Below, piece by piece: positions 12,942 through 24,798 of a stretch of DNA of 64,000 nucleotides. Under the pieces are notes generated by a model that saw nothing but the letters and a program-made list of their open reading frames with translations, searched no databases and was not told the DNA's origin. This stretch comes from Sacculina carcini (taxonomy: Eukaryota > Arthropoda > Thecostraca > Sacculinidae). The translations under genes were made by a program, and so were the position numbers. The number at the start of each line of letters is the position of its first letter. Position 1 is the stretch's first letter. The stretch lies in assembly GCA_916048095.2 (NCBI GenBank), contig OU696570.1, forward strand, positions 7,010,928-7,074,927, in the 5' to 3' direction.

Positions 12942-14500
12942 ATGAAGATTATGTGTTCCGCTACCATCATCGTCGACGAATCTGGCTCTGTGGATCAAAC
13001 CGCGCTTCAGGTTGACACAGGCGCAAGTGTGTCAGTTCTGAGTGTGCCGCTGATCAAGAATAATTTCAAGGGCTCCACAGTGCATCATACTAACGCGCAG
13101 CTCTACGGTGTCGGTCAGCAACGGTTAACGGTGGTGGGTACTCTACCAACCACTGTGACGGTCAACAACCACACGGCCCACGTCGACTTCTATGTGATCG
13201 ACACAAACACAACTGACGGGCTAATGGGTCTGGACGCGTTGACAAATCTAGGGTTGACGATCCACCCGAGTCAAGGCATCGTGTCTTCAGTGTCGTCCGA
13301 AATTACAGATTTGTTTTCCTGTAATCAGTGGTTGACTTTGCCACTTCCAGCTATCACCGGCTGCCAGCCCAGTATTGTTCTGAAGGCAGAATCACGGCGC
13401 GTGAGATCGTCGCTCCGTTGTCTGCCCATAGCGGTACGACAGGTGTCTCAGATGCTCAAGCGACTGCAGGCTGAATACACAATGGAGCGCTGTGAATCGT
13501 CCGAATGGATCAGTCCCATCGTTGTGGTGCGTAAAAAGTCGGGGGATCTGTGGTTGTGTGCTGATCTACGAGGACCAAATCGTCACATAATCAGCGAAGT
13601 ACACCCCCTGCCCACAATTCAGGAGCTGCAAATCCAGCTGCGTGGTCGATTTTCACACTATTGGACTTGAGGTCGGCTTACCACCAGATGCTGCTGGAGC
13701 GGTCTTCAAGATCAATCACAGCTTTTATAATGCATGATGACCTTTACCAATTCAAACGCGTGCCTTTCGGCCTTGTTTCCGCCGGTGCTACATTTCAACG
13801 GTTGTTGGATGTGATTATCGACGATATTCCTGGATGCTGTCACTCCATCGATGATATCGTTGTGTGCGGGTCCAGCAGACAGGAGCACGACCAATGTCTG
13901 CAACAAGTCCTAATCCGACTGAAAGAGGTGAACGTCACGCTGAACGAAGCCAAGTGTGAGTGGTGCCAGACACGTATCAGGCTCTGTGGATACATGGTCT
14001 CAGAAGACGGTATATCCCTTTGTGACGACCACGTGCGAGCTGTGCGGGACGCACCTGTACCAAGTCACGGTAAGGAACTACACATTTTTTTGGACTTTGT
14101 GGTTGGATGTCACAATATGTTGCAGGTTATGCCGAGTTGACCGCACCACTTTTTGAACTCCTGCCGAAGCACTCTACGTTCACATGGACGGCACGACACC
14201 AGGACGCATTTCCTGTGGCTAAAATCTCGTTTGGCGGATGCACAGCCACTTCACGTTTTTGATCCTGACAAACGCACACTCGTCACCACCGATGCCAGTG
14301 GAAAAGGTGCAGGAGCCATCCTGTCCCAGCTTAACTCTGCAGGAAATGAGTACATTATCGCGTTTTGGAGTCGATGGTTCTCGCAGGCTGAACAAAAATA
14401 CTTCGCGACTGAACGGGAGGGTCTCACCGCCGTTCAAACAATTTAACGGTGGAATATATTCCTCTGGGTACGTCACCTCGTGCTCCGCATCGACCACTCA
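12942..14500 (+). pseudogene. Gypsy Pol: protease, reverse transcriptase and RNase H, frameshifted
   Basis: 12942-13670: aspartic protease with VDTGASVSVL, then RT N-terminus with SEWISPIVVVRKKSGDLWLC. A frameshift near 13665 moves to 13661-14140: MDLRSAYHQM, FKRVPFGLVSAGATFQRLLD and SIDDIVV, the catalytic box with S where Tyr is usual. RNase H follows in a third frame (14153-14446) with LVTTDASGKGAGAILSQL and YFATEREGL. This is the RT domain that the element at 8592 lacks, and the shared segments confirm the two are one lineage. Not functional. Confidence 0.75.
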
Positions 14501-14619
14501 GCGCTTCGTTCGGTGTTATCTGCGGATTGCAGCGGTCGTGCTTGTGCGATAATTGCTCGTTGGTAATCTCGCCTGATACCGTATTCATATGATTCAATTC
14601 AATATGTTCCAGGAGCGGA

Positions 14620-16099
14620 CGCGCTTTCGCGATTACCGGTGAATCAGGACACGTCCAACGTTCCCGATGACGAGTTTGTGGTTATCGCAACCATCGAGGA
14701 CTACGATACCTGCGTTACCGAGGCTGACATCCGCGACGCCACGACTAAGGATCCTCAGCTGAGCGCAGTGCTACGCTTGTTACAGCGCGGGTTCCCCAAG
14801 CACGCCGCTGATTGCGCCGACGAGGCCAAACCATTTTTCGCCATTCGGCATGAGATGTCGAACAACAACGGTGGGCTGGTTTGTGCCAGTCATCGGTTTG
14901 TCGTACCAACTGCGCTCCGATCGTGGTACCTGCAGGACGCACATTCCTCCCACGAAAGGATTGTAAGGATGACAGCTTTCCTTCGTAGTCTGGCGTGGTG
15001 GCCGCGTCTAGATGACGACGTCACGCAGTTTATTGGCGAGTTGTGCGAGTGTGTTGTTGTTTTATTGGCGAGCTGTGGTTTAGTTGTTAGCACACCCGTC
15101 TCACAAGCGGTCCGTGGTTCGAAACCCGGCGGAGCAGAATTTCATTGAGCGAATTCTACAATCCCACAGCCCCTGTCCAGCCAACATAAAATTATGGTAC
15201 CAGATATCAGTCATGAGTTGTGTCATGCATTCTGGGGAGGTGACCCTCTCTAATACGTCTTACGTCCTTGTGGCGCAATAGCGTGGAGAGGGTGGGTTCT
15301 GCGGTGGCAGCGAGCTGCACGGGACACACCTGTTTGTGTTCATAAGCTTCGGCTTCTTCCCGTGTAGCAGCTGCCACTTAGGCATTTAACCTTTAAACCT
15401 TTAACTTTTCACAATACCAAGCCAGTGACAAGATTCTCAGCTCTCAGGTTCCCGTGTGCCACCTCAACCCGTCGAACACCCAGCCAAACCATGGGAGAAG
15501 CATTGGCTTGACATCGTATGCCCCACCAACTACAACAACTTTCCGGATGACTGTCGATATGCAGCCACCGTAATAAATTTTTATTCTAAGTGGGCCGAAG
15601 TCGCCATGGTGGGCTCCGTCGAGACCAGTTCTATCGTAGGTTTCTTAGAGGTAACCTGGGCAAGGGAAGGTCTTCCAGGCGCTATAGTGACGGATAATGG
15701 GAGTCAGTTGATGAGCAGCGTATTTAAATCTTACCTGCAACGACGCGGTATTAGACGTCATCGGTCGTCTGCGTACAGGCCCATGGGAATGCGGTAGTGC
15801 AGAGATTTACCCGGACACTCAAGGTATGGCTGGAGGACCTTCGCAGCGGTGACCTAAAGAAACGCATGCAGCAACATTTGGCGAAATATAGAGCGTCACC
15901 CTACTGTTCAACAGGATGTGCGCCTTCAGTTTTGCTTCATGGACGTCCGATGAGACCTATGCTGCCGGTGACTGATGCCGTTCCGAGGACAAACGTTCGC
16001 GAACGAGTGTCACGACAGCAGTCCCGGAATAAGAGAAACTACGACAACAGACTTAGCACACTCCACTTGTACCAACCAGATTTCAGGGTCCTCCGGTAA
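14620..16099 (+). pseudogene. Gypsy integrase split by a SINE insertion and frameshifts
   Basis: 14639-15052 carries the pre-integrase region and zinc-binding HSSHERIVRMTAFLR, ending in ELCEC where a SINE (about 15053-15410) interrupts it. It resumes at about 15411 with QYQASDKILSS and continues as PWEKHWLDIVCP (first catalytic D), GAIVTDNGSQLMSS (second D) and, after a stop near 15797, a frame where the catalytic Glu position reads Gln (VVQRFTRTLK). Both the insertion and the loss of the Glu make it inactive. Confidence 0.72.
15060..15405 (+). mobile_element. tRNA-derived SINE, copy 1, inside Gypsy integrase
   Basis: Contains an internal RNA polymerase III promoter: box A-like TGGTTTAGTTGTTAGCAC and box B GGTTCGAAACC, then CGGCGGAGCA as the tRNA 3' end. 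A body of about 250 bp follows (CTGGGGAGGTGACC, CTTACGTCCTTGTGGCGC, AGCTTCGGCTTCTTCCC) and a tail of TTTAACC repeats. It is collinear over its length with the copy at 59155-59492. Confidence 0.82.
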
Positions 16100-17080
16100 G
16101 AACACTGGCAGTCGGAATGAGGAGCTGGGTCTGGGTACCTCTTGCTCGGAGCCATTAGGCTGAGCGCTAGGCGCTGCCGTGCTCTACACGGGGTCACCAG
16201 TGTCGCTGTTGGGCATGTCGCCGCTAGCGATCAGTCCCAGTGGCTGTGGCAGCAGGTGTGCCGTGAACCAGTGGCGTAGTGTACGAGTGACGGAGGGTGT
16301 GAGACACAGTCACTCACTAACGTCAACTGCAGCGCACTGGAACGACAGGCTGTGCCCTGTCTGTCGACCCGAAATCGACTGCCCTACAGCGCGACGTTCG
16401 GTATAAAAACCTTCCGTCTTTCTAAGAGACGTCCGAGCAGGGAGTGCACCGCTAAGTGACACTAGCCAGACTCGACGGTTTAAAGCGAATGTTACATGCC
16501 TCAGAATCAAATGTGTTCAAGCCCACTTCTTCGGGTGTCTGTCTTGGAGGAATAACCGGCTACGCTCTCCAGTCCAAGACAGGCGGCAGAGCACAATCTA
16601 TCCTTGGCAAAACGCTGTGAGGGCGATGTGGTCTTTAAAAAGACCGAAATGTCTGTTGCGTATGTTAATTCGCTAATTGTACAGGTAGCGGCAGCGGTAC
16701 CGTGGAGACCAGTCAAAGTCAGCGCCGACGACGTGAAAGAGATGTATTGCCGAAAGTGCACGCTTCATATACAGCACGTTGCAACCGTACGGTGTAGTGT
16801 TGCACATGGCGTCACTGCTACCGTGTGCAGCATGATGAATGTGTGTGTGTTTGTCTGACACGCATGCGCGGCTAACATCAATTAAAAAAACAAAAACGAT
16901 ATACAATCACCGTGTACACCTAATTGTTTTAAAACGGAGTTAATACGTAATGATCTCGCGGTAATAGAGTGACAGTGATAAAGTGGCATTCATATATTTG
17001 GTATATATAAATACAATAAAACATTGTACACAGTTGACATACATGAAACAAAAAAGAATTGATGTGTGTGGCTACAAGGC
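16100..17080. other. 3' non-coding part of the Gypsy element, origin unclear
   Basis: No frame longer than about 80 codons resembles a known protein. The LTR homology resumes only at 17081, so part of this may be an unidentified insertion into the element or a decayed 3' untranslated region. Confidence 0.35.
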
Positions 17081-17432
17081 TCCAGAAGTTGAATTTTGTT
17101 ACTGGTTATTCTATTCATACATTCTGTTTTCTAATGTTGTGTCTTCTAACGGCGACACTACATCTGCTGAAATATTTATAGGAATTTTAAGATTGAATTC
17201 AACGGGGAAGTTTATTGTACTCAGGGGCAATGTATTGAATGGATTTGGAAGACCTAGATGATTCGGACACTACTCGGGGCTCTAGAAGGGCATTTGATGA
17301 TCGAGTGTTAAGGTGATGTGAGACTGGCATAATCAGCTCCTTCAGATAGGGTGGAGGATTGAGGGAGTTGGTCAATTTTGAATGTGAGGCAACATATTTT
17401 ATGTTCGTTCATATATATAAATGGAAGCTATC

Positions 17433-18165
17433 TTAATTTTGTATGTATCGAGATGTGTGGCGATGATAATGAAGTCTGAAAACAAAATGACACCATTGGT
17501 CAATAATTGATTGGAAGAAGAAACATCTTTTTGATAGGGAATTGAGCATAGAGGAACAATTATTGAGACGGTGTATAACATAACCATTAATTGGAGGAAT
17601 GGAGGGACTGTAATCCAGGTATCTACGTGACATACACAGGCTGCGTAGTATATTGCGACGCTTTCTTAAATTAATTGTCGTGTGTTGAGATAAGCTCAGT
17701 GAGGCATCTCGATATACACCAAGACTTTCAACGTGACAGACTTTCTCTGATACTATTCCAGTCATAAGCCCTTTCTCGTACCGTTCATTGCGCCTGGCTC
17801 CCGACGGTCGCACCCATACAGCATCACCAATTGAATACCGACATTCACCCCCTTTATCTTCACTCAACTCTTGATTTGCGCTGTCAACGTCTCGAATTCT
17901 TACATGGTACCTAAAAAGAGCATCTGCAGGAGTTAAGGTTAACTCTGGTTTGTCCCTGGGCGCCACGTTGTATCGATAGACGGCCTCAGCGATCGTACAG
18001 TTCTTTTTAGCCACTATTGACTTTACAGTGCGGTGGCAGCGTTCAGCTATTCCATGACCAGATGGTTGATACGCGCACTTGAACCGTAAATGTATCTGCC
18101 ATTGACGAGCAAATGCCATGAATCTTTGACTACGAAATGCAGTGTCGTTGTCTAGTAGTAGCTGT
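17433..18165 (-). pseudogene. Integrase core C-terminal half of the divergent Gypsy-like element
   Basis: Reading from about 18165: LLLDNDTAFRSQRF (second catalytic Asp), then in the same frame HGIAERCHRTVKSIVAKK with the catalytic Glu, then YSIGDAVWVRPSGARRN of the C-terminal domain. A run of A/T at 18180-18187 (TTTTTTTA on the minus strand) with a stop separates it from the first half, probably by a homopolymer frameshift. The tail beyond about 17600 is not recognisable. Confidence 0.65.
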
Positions 18166-18232
18166 TCTGGTGCTCCACGCTAAAAAAATACATCCTCCAA
18201 CTGCTGCAAGATATACTGTGTACTCTGGAATC

Positions 18233-19243
18233 TCAATTTCCGCCATATTGCATAGCGTGACGGACCATGGTCAAAATTCGTAGAAAATTCTCGCCTCTCA
18301 CATGAGTGATGTCAACTCCCACTCGTTGCCATACCTTTGTTACACCAAGGCCTCCGTGATTACATTTAACCGGTGCAGGATTAATGGACTGACACTCCTG
18401 ACACCGGGACACAACAGACGAAACTTGACGCTTGGTTGCCGGTAGTTTTGCCCGCTTGGTGAAATACAGCGTGCGTCTGACGCCCGGATGACCAGTCTCG
18501 CGATGCAGCTTTTCTATCAAAGGCTCGACGTCTCCCACAGCACACGCAACTGATGCAGGGGGCGCTGTTTTTCCACCTCCCGAGCAGACTTCTCTTCGCA
18601 ACCACATTTGCGGCACTCTTGTCAAAGCATCTGCACGATTAAAAGCCGAACCCACACAATGAACACTAACCGACAAGGCATATTCTTGCACTATGGTCTG
18701 AAACGCTGAGATCCGTCTCCTGATTAACAATTCGCTTGACGCCTTGGTACGCAGTCTTGCTCTTCCGGAGAGGGAGTCACTCAGCCAATGAAACACTGAT
18801 CTCGAATCTGTCATTATTCGAATAATTTTCATCTTCCATGCAGCCGCCAAATTCATGCCTTTTAGCGCCGCATCCAGTTGAGCGATGTTAATATGTGAGT
18901 CACAGTCCTTGCGTAACCAACAACAATCTTCAACAATACTGCCGTCTTCCTCTAAAGCCACCCCTACTGCCAGTGAACTAGCGTCCACCCAAACCACCGC
19001 TTCATCGCCCAGCGCACTCCACCTTCCTTCCGAGGGATCGTTCTTTTTCCACCTCTGATAGACATGCCCTAACATTGAACGTGAACCTTCATTAGTAATC
19101 TCATCATCCCAACTATTAGTTATTGCAGCGGCCCGACGTTTCAAATATGAAGCTGCCGGTCTCAAATACGCGCAAACAGGCAATTGTCCGGTAATTTGGC
19201 CGCACCATGAAAACACCACTCTTCTGCTCAATCTGGACGGCAC
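18233..19243 (-). pseudogene. RNase H and N-terminal integrase of the divergent Gypsy-like element
   Basis: RNase H: VVWVDASSLAVGVALEED (catalytic Asp), HINIAQLDAALKGMNLAAAW, IRIMTDSRSVFHWL and NRADALTRVP. Then integrase zinc-binding HRETGHPG with CQECQ, and the first catalytic Asp in RVGVDITHV. The frame ends at 18233 within the integrase core and the rest continues in a different frame below 18190. Confidence 0.72.
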
Positions 19244-19252
19244 AGGAAGAAT

Positions 19253-19990
19253 TTATTTAGCTCTTCTCCAAATGATATTTCCATTCTCACTTCTCACTTG
19301 CACTCCCAATGCCTTCGCCCCTTCGCTCAAACGCTCAGGCGACTTGCAGGTCAGTCCAAATTGTTTCAAATGTTCTATCACCGCCTGCACTGAGACAACA
19401 GGTTCATAGACTAAAATATCATCTACATATGGGACTGTTCCTCTGAAGACATCGTCTCTCAGTCGCAATACGGCAGCCAACACAGACTTCATAACCAAGG
19501 GTGCTATTGAAAGCCCAAACCCCAACCTGGTTAAACAATATCTCGCTCCAGGATATTTCATTGTTTGAAAGCTCCACAATGATTCATCAACTCTGAGTTG
19601 CAGATATGCGTCTTTTAAATCAACTAATGACACGCTATCTCCTCGACGACGCCATTCTCTCAGTTTTTCTGCACACACATCTGCGTCGGCTGTATGTAGA
19701 TTTAGGTGCCCGTTCAATTCTCTATAGTCCAACACAGGTCGCACTTTCTCACCATCCCGCTGCAATACCGCCATCATTGGTATGAGTCCTCTAGCTGGAC
19801 CCAATTGCGACTCGTCGTAAGGCATAAGCCAGCCCCGATCGATCCACCTCTGCACTTCTCGATCATACTTCTCTCTAGCGTCCGTTGGAACCTTGTACTG
19901 AGGAATTTGGTTATACAACACTGTTGGTTCCGTGTCTGCCCATTTCCACGTGACAATCCAGATCCTTTGTTTTTCGTCAAAACGCGCCCG
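19253..19990 (-). pseudogene. Reverse transcriptase of the divergent Gypsy-like element
   Basis: Open from 19921 to 19253; related sequence continues upstream to about 19990 in another frame. Motifs: VRPVLDYRELNGHLNLH, VSLVDLKDAYLQLRVD (catalytic Asp of motif A), RYCLTRLGFGLSIAPLVMKS, PYVDDILVYEP (YVDD, both catalytic Asp present). The RT core itself looks intact, but it is cut off from protease and RNase H by frame changes. Confidence 0.75.
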
Positions 19991-20050
19991 AAAATCCTTT
20001 TCATCGATTAACAGGTGCGAGGGATTTGTTGGGCCCGGAAAAGCACAACA

Positions 20051-20470
20051 TTAATTGTCCGACCGATCATTAAACAACATATTCTGCGCAGAACGCACAA
20101 AAACTCCCCCCAGTGCAGATATCGCATTCATTCCCAAGATAAGATTAAATCCAATAGGTTGATACTCAACTACTAAAACATCCAATTGAGCTGAGCGACC
20201 ACTGGGCAACTGAATTGTCACTCTCCCTTCACCGGCGCAAAGCACACGCTGATCACTCACCGTATTTAAGCTCGCCTTCCTCTTTCTCCATTTCCAACAG
20301 GCTGAGGCGTGCACAATACTGGTGGAACACCCTGTATCAATAAGCACATTTCGACGCGCATCGTCAAACAACAGCTGCATGCAGGGTAACGCCTCGTTTA
20401 CAGGTGAGAAGAGACCGGCGCCGACGTCTCTTCTCCCATTCCGTTTCCCGAATCCGGAACTCTTGAACAT
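20051..20470 (-). CDS. Aspartic protease frame of the divergent Gypsy-like element
   Basis: Contains NVLIDTGCSTSIVHA, the active-site DTG, and FNLILGMNAISALGG, the second hydrophobic-Gly motif of retropepsins. The frame is minus-1 relative to Gag and overlaps it, consistent with programmed minus-1 frameshifting. It ends at TAA, 20051, and RT follows in another frame, so Pol is not continuous now. Confidence 0.7.
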   Translation of the reverse strand: MFKSSGFGKRNGRRDVGAGLFSPVNEALPCMQLLFDDARRNVLIDTGCSTSIVHASACWKWRKRKASLNTVSDQRVLCAGEGRVTIQLPSGRSAQLDVLVVEYQPIGFNLILGMNAISALGGVFVRSAQNMLFNDRSDN

Positions 20471-21138
20471 TTTGTAGCAATGTGACCTTCACCACCACAG
20501 AGGGAGCATATAATTCCCTGTCTTCCTTTTCGACATGTTCTAGTTACATGACCAAACATACCACACTTGAAACATCTCAATTGACGATTGACACTACTAG
20601 TCCTCACATCTCGTTTCTGTGATGCACAAACACTGTTGCGAGCCGTAGACTCTCGCTCATCAGCCAACACGATTGTCGCACGATCGAGTACACATTCTAG
20701 GGACATGACTTCCAGCCTGGAGTTAGCTCGCAACACGTGTCTGACGTTTTCAGGTAGGCCGGTTACAAAAGCGCACTTCAGTGCAAGCTGACCAGCTATG
20801 CCACATCTTCCAGTCAGTTTTTCGATGTCAGCCAAATAGACATCAACGGACTCACCACTTTTCAGCCTGCGATTAACCAATTCCTCGTATGATAAATAGG
20901 GATCAGAGCCAAAGGCACGAGAAAGAGCTTCGGTTACCTTGTCCACAACCAACTGGTCTGAGTCAGAGAGTCTGTCTACCACAGCATAGGCATCTCCAGA
21001 CAGCCTCATCTGAATAACTGTGGCGACGTCAGTAACTCTCCTGAGTTTGCATATTTTCTTCACTTTGCTGATCCACTGAACAACATCATATTTTCCGTCG
21101 AGCTCAGGAATAAGTCTAAGGTCAAGTCTTTCTCCGTC
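20398..21138 (-). pseudogene. Gag of the divergent Gypsy-like element, two zinc knuckles
   Basis: The frame contains an RT-element capsid-like region (YDVVQWISKVKKICKLRRV, SYEELVNRRLKSGESVDVYL) and two CCHC knuckles: CFKCGMFGHVTRTC and CSLCGGEGHIATKC. Gag packages the element RNA. The ATG that lies next to the leader motif shared with the relative (ATATGACGGAG, about 21138) is in a different frame from the capsid region, so the start is probably broken by a small indel. The protease frame lies one base back (minus-1) and overlaps Gag by about 70 bases. Confidence 0.72.
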
Positions 21139-21180
21139 ATATTGCCGAAATAGCTTGTACGAACACCAAATGAAAATCAA

Positions 21181-21282
21181 CGCTATATTATTACACCAAA
21201 GAGCAGCACAGAACTAAACACCTCCGGCCCACCAGAAATCCCAAACACCAATGCCACACATATTCACATTCACGCTACACTT

Positions 21283-21338
<56 letters not shown>

Positions 21339-22191
21339 GCACATACATACATAAATACACCTAGCAAGCAGTTCCATAAACACCGAATACGCGTAACAGC
21401 ACATGAACACGCGCACGCACATGTACCCTCTTCTACAGTTGTGAACACACGCGCATACACACAGCGCACGCACACATACACACGCACACATCATTTCAAC
21501 AGTGCCGCTCAAACAAACGTCAACATTAATTCACTAACAGGATAGGTAAGAAATGAGCAGTGAAAGGGCAGAATCAGAGAAACCAAACGAACGATGGTCT
21601 TGGTTGAGGGCAGAATGATCCACCAAATAAAAAACTGTGGAATTCAGAATGTTGTTCACTTACAGGTTTAAAATGATACTTTTACTGTTATTATTGTGGA
21701 TGTTTTTATATTTGCCTATGTTTTTGTAAACTATTGAATGTTTAGGCGCAGACCTATGGTAGAAAAAAAACTAGTCTCATGAGTCATGAGACAAATGAGT
21801 CAAATATGTCATGAGTCATGACATATTTGCTCCTTTGTGAATGCATTCATTTCTGGTGTCATAATATGTAGTTCAATCTCGAATTATACTCGCATTGTTT
21901 ACCATATCGAAAAAACAACTTTATTATATGTTTTCTATCATATTTTCAATTTACAATCACCTTTAAATATTTTAAAACAAATGACGTTCATTACTGAAAT
22001 TCAAAGCAATTTCAGGTCTGTCATGAATGATTTCAGAAAGATGTCAATAAAGGTCTGTCACTAATATTTGGTTGTTCTGTGGAATCTGAAGTAAATAATT
22101 GGATATGATATGGTTCGTAAAGGAGGTTCAAGTCCTTAAAACAGAGGTGTGTAGCTTAGTTGTCCTTGATTTTGATGTGTTTTGTGAGCAG
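21181..22191. other. End of the K2P intron: (AC)n microsatellite, otherwise unassigned
   Basis: 21283-21334 is an almost pure (AC)n run and the next 150 bases remain AC-rich. At 21779-21835 ATGAGTCATGAGACA-type repeats occur. The rest is AT-rich intron up to the acceptor at 22191. Confidence 0.6.
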
Positions 22192-22760
22192 CCGAGGATG
22201 ACGGCAACGAATGGAATGCCATCTACAAGACGTTGGTCATATTGTGGACATTTCTCGGCCTCGGATTCTGGATTCTTGTGCTAAATTTCTTGCAAAAGGT
22301 GATGAAGTCCAAGGAGCTAATGGATACACTCGATCTTACTTGTCGAATCGTCAAGCAGGAGGCCGATGAGGTATTGAGAACGCTGCAGAATGCTGGACTC
22401 GTCAACGACAACGGAAATTTTGTGCCAGAACGATCGAAAGTGGCCTTGAACAAGATGATCAGCCTAACAGGCATGCTGGTCAACCTGGGCCACATTGAAT
22501 CCCAACAATGGACTAACACGGATTGTATATCGACCGAGACGGGCATTGCAATGACAGGTGTGACAGCACGCGGCCAAAGCGGCAGTAAGGCGACCACGCG
22601 CGGCAGTGTGACTGCCAGTTCACTAGTGCCCGGTGTTCATCAGATAGGCGAGAACCTCAGCAGCGCCAGCGTACTAGCAGCGTTGTTGATGCGAGCAGCG
22701 GTGCCTAACGAAGCAGCGGCAGTGGTCGCCGCGTCTACCGTAACGACCGATTCGTCCTGA
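22192..22760 (+). CDS. K2P potassium channel, terminal coding exon: M4 and cytoplasmic C-terminal tail
   Basis: An acceptor (AG at 22190-22191, after a T-rich tract) opens with CC, which completes the phase-1 codon left by the donor at 1484/1485, so the pore exon reads directly on as A-A-E-D-D-G-N-E. WNAIYKTLVILWTFLGLGF and the residues after it form the M4 helix typical of K2P proteins directly after the GFGD pore. About 150 residues of cytoplasmic tail follow, rich in Ser/Thr/Ala and ending in TTDSS before TGA at 22758-22760. Phase agreement, domain order and family spacing make the two exons one gene with an intron of 20,707 bases. The tail has no motif I can name. The gene appears intact here, unlike the transposon ORFs around it. 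Confidence 0.87.
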
Positions 22761-23050
22761 GCTTCACAAATAGTGATGGAAGTTTTTCGCAGTCGTCCGA
22801 ATAATACGAGATTCCAGCAATGTCCATCAGTTACCATGAGCCCAGCTGATTATATGTTGTATTGCACCCGTATTTTTCTCCGCTATTTCATTGCATCGAC
22901 TTTTTATGTTTGAGCATGCTGGCTCATCGTGTCATTTATTGTGTGGTGGTGAATGATTAAAAATGACCGATTGATGAGTATGGGAAGTTTTCCAATTGTA
23001 TGCTCCAATAAACGACAGACTTGATGAATATTACGTGTCGCATAATAAAA
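22761..23050 (+). promoter_or_regulatory. Probable 3' UTR and polyadenylation signals of the K2P gene
   Basis: AATAAA occurs at 23007-23012 and again at 23044-23049, about 250 and 290 bases after the stop codon, with no other coding feature before the next transposon at 23399. The exact cleavage site cannot be seen. Confidence 0.5.
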
Positions 23051-23398
23051 CATATATGTTTGGTGTTCTCCACGTGAAAGTCAAAAGGAAGGGTTTGACA
23101 TCGTTGGGGTTTTACGAATTAATTCTGGTGCTTCCAAATAGTCCACTATCCGGTATAAAGTGAAGTTTTCAATAAGAGTACAAGTACGTCTCTTCTGGTT
23201 TTTAAAGAGCCAGTCACACGCCACATATACTGTGCATATTTAATCGGTGGACTGCCGGTGATCTTGTTTTGTGCCTGCAGTTAAATTTGGGAAACCCCCA
23301 GTCTGTTGGCAGTAATGTGTTGAGATGTGTTGCGTATTCGAATTATTTGTTTTAGATGAGTGTGTGTGTGTTCGTGGTTGAAGGGCCGTTAGTTAAAT

Positions 23399-23740
23399 TG
23401 TGGGGACTGAGATGACAATTTGTATCGATGTTATGTTTTGCGATTGGTGCGAGTATGAGAGTGTAAATGATACCCTTTGCTGAATGTTATTATTCAATGT
23501 TTGTCTGTCTGTCTATATGTGTGTGCATGAGCGTGAGAGTGACCTTGTTGCTGTGAGTGAATGATTCTACGAATGTAACCGGCCGTTTGCAGTCCTGCAC
23601 TATGTCCATGTGTAATATGACCTTCCCCGGTTAGTTGCCGGCTCACCAGGACGCTTGTATGTATGTCTGTGTGATGTGTGCTTGTATGTGTGTATATCAT
23701 ATGTCTCTGTTCGCGTGTGGGCTGATTCGCGGTTATATAG

Positions 23741-23800
<60 letters not shown>

Positions 23801-23865
23801 AACGTTGATACAGTTGTGCTTTGGCTTTCGTGGTGTTTCTTTGTCTGCTAATCACGCATACCACA
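23399..23865 (+). repeat. 5' LTR of the CsRn1-type element, with (GT)n
   Basis: 467 bp; TGTGG/CCACA ends; a (GT)n run of about 57 bp at 23743-23799. Identical to 26869-27469 over long stretches. Confidence 0.88.
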
Positions 23866-23995
23866 ATTGGTGACCCCGATTTTGGTTTGAGCATTTTCAA
23901 AGTCAGTTTTCGGTTGTGATTTCCTCATTCATAATTGTCATCATTTATCATTTTTCACTTTCGCTATTTGGAACTTTTGTGCTCGTAATCACAAC

Positions 23996-24798
23996 ATGTT
24001 GGGGAAAGAGGAAGCTTCACTTTCAGCTTGCGATGAGACCCCTGTCGGTCGCGTGTCCATTAAACCGCCAGCGTTTATGGAGAACGCCGTCGAGGGTTGG
24101 TTTGTCGTCCTGGAGGCGCAATTCAACCTCCAAAACATCGTCTCAGAGACTACGCTGTTCTACCACGTAGTATCTTCTTTGCCGCCTAATGTGGTGAGCC
24201 AGCTTCCCCCGAGCTGTCTGAGGTCTCAAAGTTTTACGGAAATAAAAGACGAGGTGACACAGTTGTTCGAGCGCACCAAACCAGAACTCTTCGACGAGCT
24301 AATCTCAACGAAAATGCTGACTGGTCGCCCATCTGCCTTCATGGCTGCAGGTTGCAAGCAACAGCGAGGAAGGTTGGAGTTTCAGGTGAGCTGGTTCGTC
24401 ATAAGTTCTGTCAGGCCATGCCTGTCACGATCAGACCGGTGCTGGCGTCTCGTAAAGTTATGCCGATATCCGAACTAGCTAAGCTGGCGGATGAGCTTAT
24501 GCCACTGGCACAACACAATGCATCTTGCTTGACAGTGAACAGCTCAGGCAGTAGTTCCTCTGCTGCTAGGCCTCGTTTACCACCATCGATACACACTGGT
24601 AGCATGACATTGACGCCGTACTACGCCGATCAGCGACCTCAAGTATGTCGGGCCCATCTCTTCTTTGGCCCACGCGCGATAACGTGCAAACCGTGGTGCA
24701 AGTGGCCAAAGAAATCACCAGGCATAACTATTCAACCGTCGTCTCGGCCCTCTTCGCGTGCGGCTTCACCAGACCGTCAACAACAGTCGGAAAACTAG
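23996..24798 (+). pseudogene. Gag of the CsRn1-type element, one frameshift
   Basis: From ATG 23996: SIKPPAFMENAVEGWFVVLE and SSLPPNVVSQLPPSCLRS, the capsid-like N-terminal part. Near 24343 the frame breaks and continues as MQATARKVGVSGELVRHKF. The C-terminal part has CRAHLFFGPRAITCKPWC, the CHCC motif (C-x2-H-x11-C-x3-C as spaced here) that in CsRn1-type Gag replaces the usual CCHC knuckle. Ends at TAG near 24796. Highly similar in order to the Gag at 44580-45458. Confidence 0.75.

Larger units (their letters stand above)
12142..17162 (+). mobile_element. Decayed Ty3/Gypsy element related to the 8.6-kb copy, carrying a nested SINE
   Basis: The segment 12281-12362 recurs at 17081-17162 and both end in GCGACACTACA, so the 3' parts of two LTRs are visible. 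The 5' LTR may start at TGTAGT, 12142. The second LTR is homologous only over its last 82 bases. TTGGCGACGAG after the left LTR matches the primer site region of the element at 8592. Between lie gag, protease, RT, RNase H and integrase, all in broken frames, with a SINE inserted in integrase. No target-site duplication could be shown. Confidence 0.75.
17433..21180 (-). mobile_element. Divergent Gypsy-like LTR retrotransposon, minus strand, LTRs not found
   Basis: On the minus strand gag, protease, RT, RNase H and integrase follow in that order in five adjacent frames. The RT wording (VRPVLDYRELNGHLNLH, RYCLTRLGFGLSIAPLVM, YVDDILVYEP) and a protease ending GMNAISALGG match the plus-strand element at 60519-62600, and both share ACAAGCTATTTCGGCA just before the Gag start. 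The LDYRELN and TRLGFGL wording differs from standard Gypsy. No LTR pair could be placed; an (AC)n run at 21283-21334 sits upstream of gag, as a (GT)n run does in the relative. Confidence 0.7.

Noticed and set aside
12142..17162. Target-site duplication of the second Mag-like Gypsy element
   Set aside because: Flanks GTCCA and TCTGC do not match, and the 3' LTR lacks its 5' part.
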